Assembly (NCBI GenBank): GCA_020859645.1
Contig: JAJBVU010000088.1
Coordinates: 1-9,845 of the forward strand
DNA length: 9,845 nucleotides
Origin: Eubacterium sp.
GTDB lineage: Bacteria > Bacillota > Clostridia > Lachnospirales > CAG-274
Direction: 5' to 3'
Shown: positions 8,276 through 9,845 of the stretch, in pieces
Numbering within the stretch: the first letter of the stretch is position 1
Layout of the letters: each line of letters opens with the position of its first letter
Position numbers and translations under genes: made by a program
The notes under the pieces: generated by a model
The model's database searches: none
The model's input: the letters and a program-made list of their open reading frames with translations, nothing else
Told to the model about the DNA's origin: nothing

Positions 8276-9523
8276 CTACAATTCCGATATAATATTGGCA
8301 AAGTTAACATTCAACATTGGAATAGCTCCATATTTTCCTGTAATATATCCTTTTCCAAAATTTTCATCTTTTCGAACATTTTTTATTTCCGCAAGTGAGT
8401 ATAAATCCGTGTACCGATCAGTTCCTTCCAGTTCTGTAAACCAAATCTGATCCCGCCTAAACAGATCAAGATTCAATAAACCGGTTTCGTGGGTTGTAAA
8501 GATAATTTGTGCAAAATTATCTGTGTCACTATTTATAAAAGTTCTAACAAGTTGATATACAATTGATTCATGAAGGCTTGATTCAAGTTCATCGCATATT
8601 AAGACTTTGCCATGGACCAGAATATCAATAATCGGACATAGTAACCCAAACAACTTTTTCACTCCCATTGATTCATCTTGCATCAGGTCTGTTTCGAACT
8701 TATCATATAAAACTTTCGCTGAAATTGCATTGACTTTCGTTTGCAGCAGCAGGTTTTTGAATTCATCAGAAAGAAACGGAGGAAGATCAGCATCTTCCAT
8801 CTGTTTTTGATCAATACTAACTTTAATATCCTTTATGCCCATTCCTAAATTCTGCATAAAGGAAAGAACCATTTTCTTGATTTCTTCATTTGTGTTCATT
8901 TGGTACAAAGAATAATTCATCCAATTGTCCTGATTGACCGCACTGTATATAACAAGCTCATCACTAAAAAATTTGAACACATCCGAAATTTCTGCAATAG
9001 ATGTAAAATTTGCCGCACATGAGAGCATAAGCCTGTTTGGCTTTAAAACATCTTTGCATGTTCCAAATTTTCCTTTGAACCTGCTTCCAACCGTATATTC
9101 ATTTCCTTTTCTGTCAAAGATTTTTGCCTGTCTTCTGTTTGGAAAATAATATAAATATTCTTCATCTACCAAGAGATTTTTTAGAGAAAAACCATATACA
9201 TATCTGATATTTTTAACTATAAAGTGTATCTGGTACATGCTTTCTTTTCCGGTGCTTTCCAGCTTATGAGGTCTTTGGTTTATTCCCTGTCCGGGTTGGT
9301 GATTAATACTGTTAAGAACAAGGTTTTTTACAAAAGAAATTGCATCAACAAAATTACTTTTTCCTGACCCATTTGCTCCATAGATTACAGAAGATTTAAG
9401 AACCCTTACCCCTGCTATTTCTTTTGTCTTATCTTCGAATGTTGTATCCGATCCTGCAACCGCAGAGAAAACGATTTTGTCTCGAATAGATTTGTGATTC
9501 GAACATGAAAACTCTAACAACAC
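8276..9523 (-). CDS. AAA15-family (ABC-type, OLD/AbiLi-like) ATPase, partner of the HEPN protein
   Basis: This 415-residue ATPase belongs to the AAA_15/AAA_21 group, SMC/ABC-like ATPases found as sensors in many antiphage and abortive-infection systems. Visible parts: N-terminal beta strands with NHKSIRD (9-15); Walker A GANGSGKS (49-56); a helical insertion (about 60-280); the ABC-signature region DESMGVKKLF (283-292); Walker B VLICDE (307-312) followed by LESSLHE, the usual D-loop area; and the switch histidine in TTHE (H345). All ATPase motifs are intact and the length is normal. No TOPRIM or nuclease domain follows, so the effector role falls to the HEPN protein downstream. GTG at 9523 is chosen as start because AGAGGTG lies 6 bases upstream and the family N-terminus LLEFSCSNHKS follows at once; the TTG at 9520 is possible. 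Likely role: ATP-dependent sensing or restraint of the RNase. It lacks the TOPRIM partner of PARIS or AbiL. Confidence 0.85.
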   Translation of the reverse strand: MLLEFSCSNHKSIRDKIVFSAVAGSDTTFEDKTKEIAGVRVLKSSVIYGANGSGKSNFVDAISFVKNLVLNSINHQPGQGINQRPHKLESTGKESMYQIHFIVKNIRYVYGFSLKNLLVDEEYLYYFPNRRQAKIFDRKGNEYTVGSRFKGKFGTCKDVLKPNRLMLSCAANFTSIAEISDVFKFFSDELVIYSAVNQDNWMNYSLYQMNTNEEIKKMVLSFMQNLGMGIKDIKVSIDQKQMEDADLPPFLSDEFKNLLLQTKVNAISAKVLYDKFETDLMQDESMGVKKLFGLLCPIIDILVHGKVLICDELESSLHESIVYQLVRTFINSDTDNFAQIIFTTHETGLLNLDLFRRDQIWFTELEGTDRYTDLYSLAEIKNVRKDENFGKGYITGKYGAIPMLNVNFANIISEL

Positions 9524-9556
9524 TTACAACACCTCTTTCACTTAAAGTTTTTATAT

Positions 9557-9585
9557 ATTATAGCACAGTGTTTTCCATTTAGCAA
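9557..9585 (-). promoter_or_regulatory. Predicted promoter of the ATPase-HEPN operon
   Basis: On the minus strand, TTGCTA (9580-9585) and TATAAT (9557-9562) are 17 bases apart. Start of transcription near 9550 would give a leader of about 27 bases before the GTG at 9523, containing the AGAGGTG ribosome site. No operator-like repeat is seen around it, so expression may be constitutive. Confidence 0.6.
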
Positions 9586-9845
9586 CCGTTTTTGTGCTTT
9601 TTTCTTCAAATAAGCGATTAAAATTGTAATACTTATCGCATTCCAAGTTTTCAAAGATCGGCTCATATTACATAGCATATCCTGCCTTATTAGTTTTTAA
9701 ACACATTATTTTTACACCCATATCGCAAACATATGTCGTAATCGGTTTACACGCAGCATGTAAAAAACACCATTGTGAGCAAAATTTATGCTTTGTAATG
9801 ATTTTTTAATGCAGGAAGTGGTTTTTATTTAATTTCATATTATGC
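9586..9845. other. AT-rich region upstream of the defence operon, no gene seen
   Basis: I see no credible coding frame on either strand. There is an imperfect hairpin with a T-run, CATT/AATG outer and AGCA/TGCT inner pairs (9771-9800) followed by ATTTTTT, which could be a weak rightward terminator, but no rightward gene precedes it here. The region probably separates the operon from the next gene beyond the window. Confidence 0.4.

Noticed and set aside
9605..9645. GCGAT/ATCGC inverted repeat as an attachment or regulatory site
   Set aside because: Only five base pairs with a long AT-rich loop; expected by chance in this composition.

Overview
The window looks like an AT-rich chromosome segment of a low-GC Gram-positive bacterium, most likely a gut-type member of Clostridia. 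The clues are strong AGGAGG-type ribosome binding sites, TATAAT promoters in AT-rich spacers, a MocR-type (GntR/aminotransferase) regulator, secreted fucosidase-family enzymes and a lysin tail of the kind seen in clostridial prophages. The genus cannot be told from what is visible.

Left half (1-7212): two close paralogs of glycoside hydrolase family 95 (alpha-L-fucosidase or alpha-L-galactosidase type) lie in the same direction with a MocR regulator gene on the opposite strand between them. The first paralog (left edge to 3016) has its catalytic domain complete and runs off the left edge, lacking perhaps 60-70 N-terminal residues including the export signal. It ends at a strong terminator (3033-3082). 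The regulator (3120-4499, minus) is broken by three in-frame stop codons at the end of its winged-helix domain, while its aminotransferase domain stays open. The divergent spacer holds the regulator's promoter and a 14-bp direct repeat that looks like a MocR operator. The second paralog (from 4676) has an intact signal peptide and ribosome binding site but is doubly broken: a one-base deletion near 6537, then at 6796/6797 the GH95 sequence stops and is joined in frame to the C-terminal part of what looks like a phage endolysin (stalk-type repeats), followed by a terminator at 7296-7330.

Right half (7547-9523, minus): a compact two-gene operon with its own promoter encodes an AAA15/ABC-type ATPase and a HEPN-domain protein with an intact RNKVAH ribonuclease motif. 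This is a candidate abortive-infection or toxin-like antiphage module. Because it directly follows a lysin remnant on the opposite strand, it may be cargo at the end of a decayed prophage; that is inference.

The right end (9586-9845) has no recognisable gene. Overall, a fucoside-utilisation locus (paralog, regulator, paralog) appears to have been damaged by nonsense mutation, frameshift and a recombination event that brought in phage sequence, next to an apparently intact defence operon.
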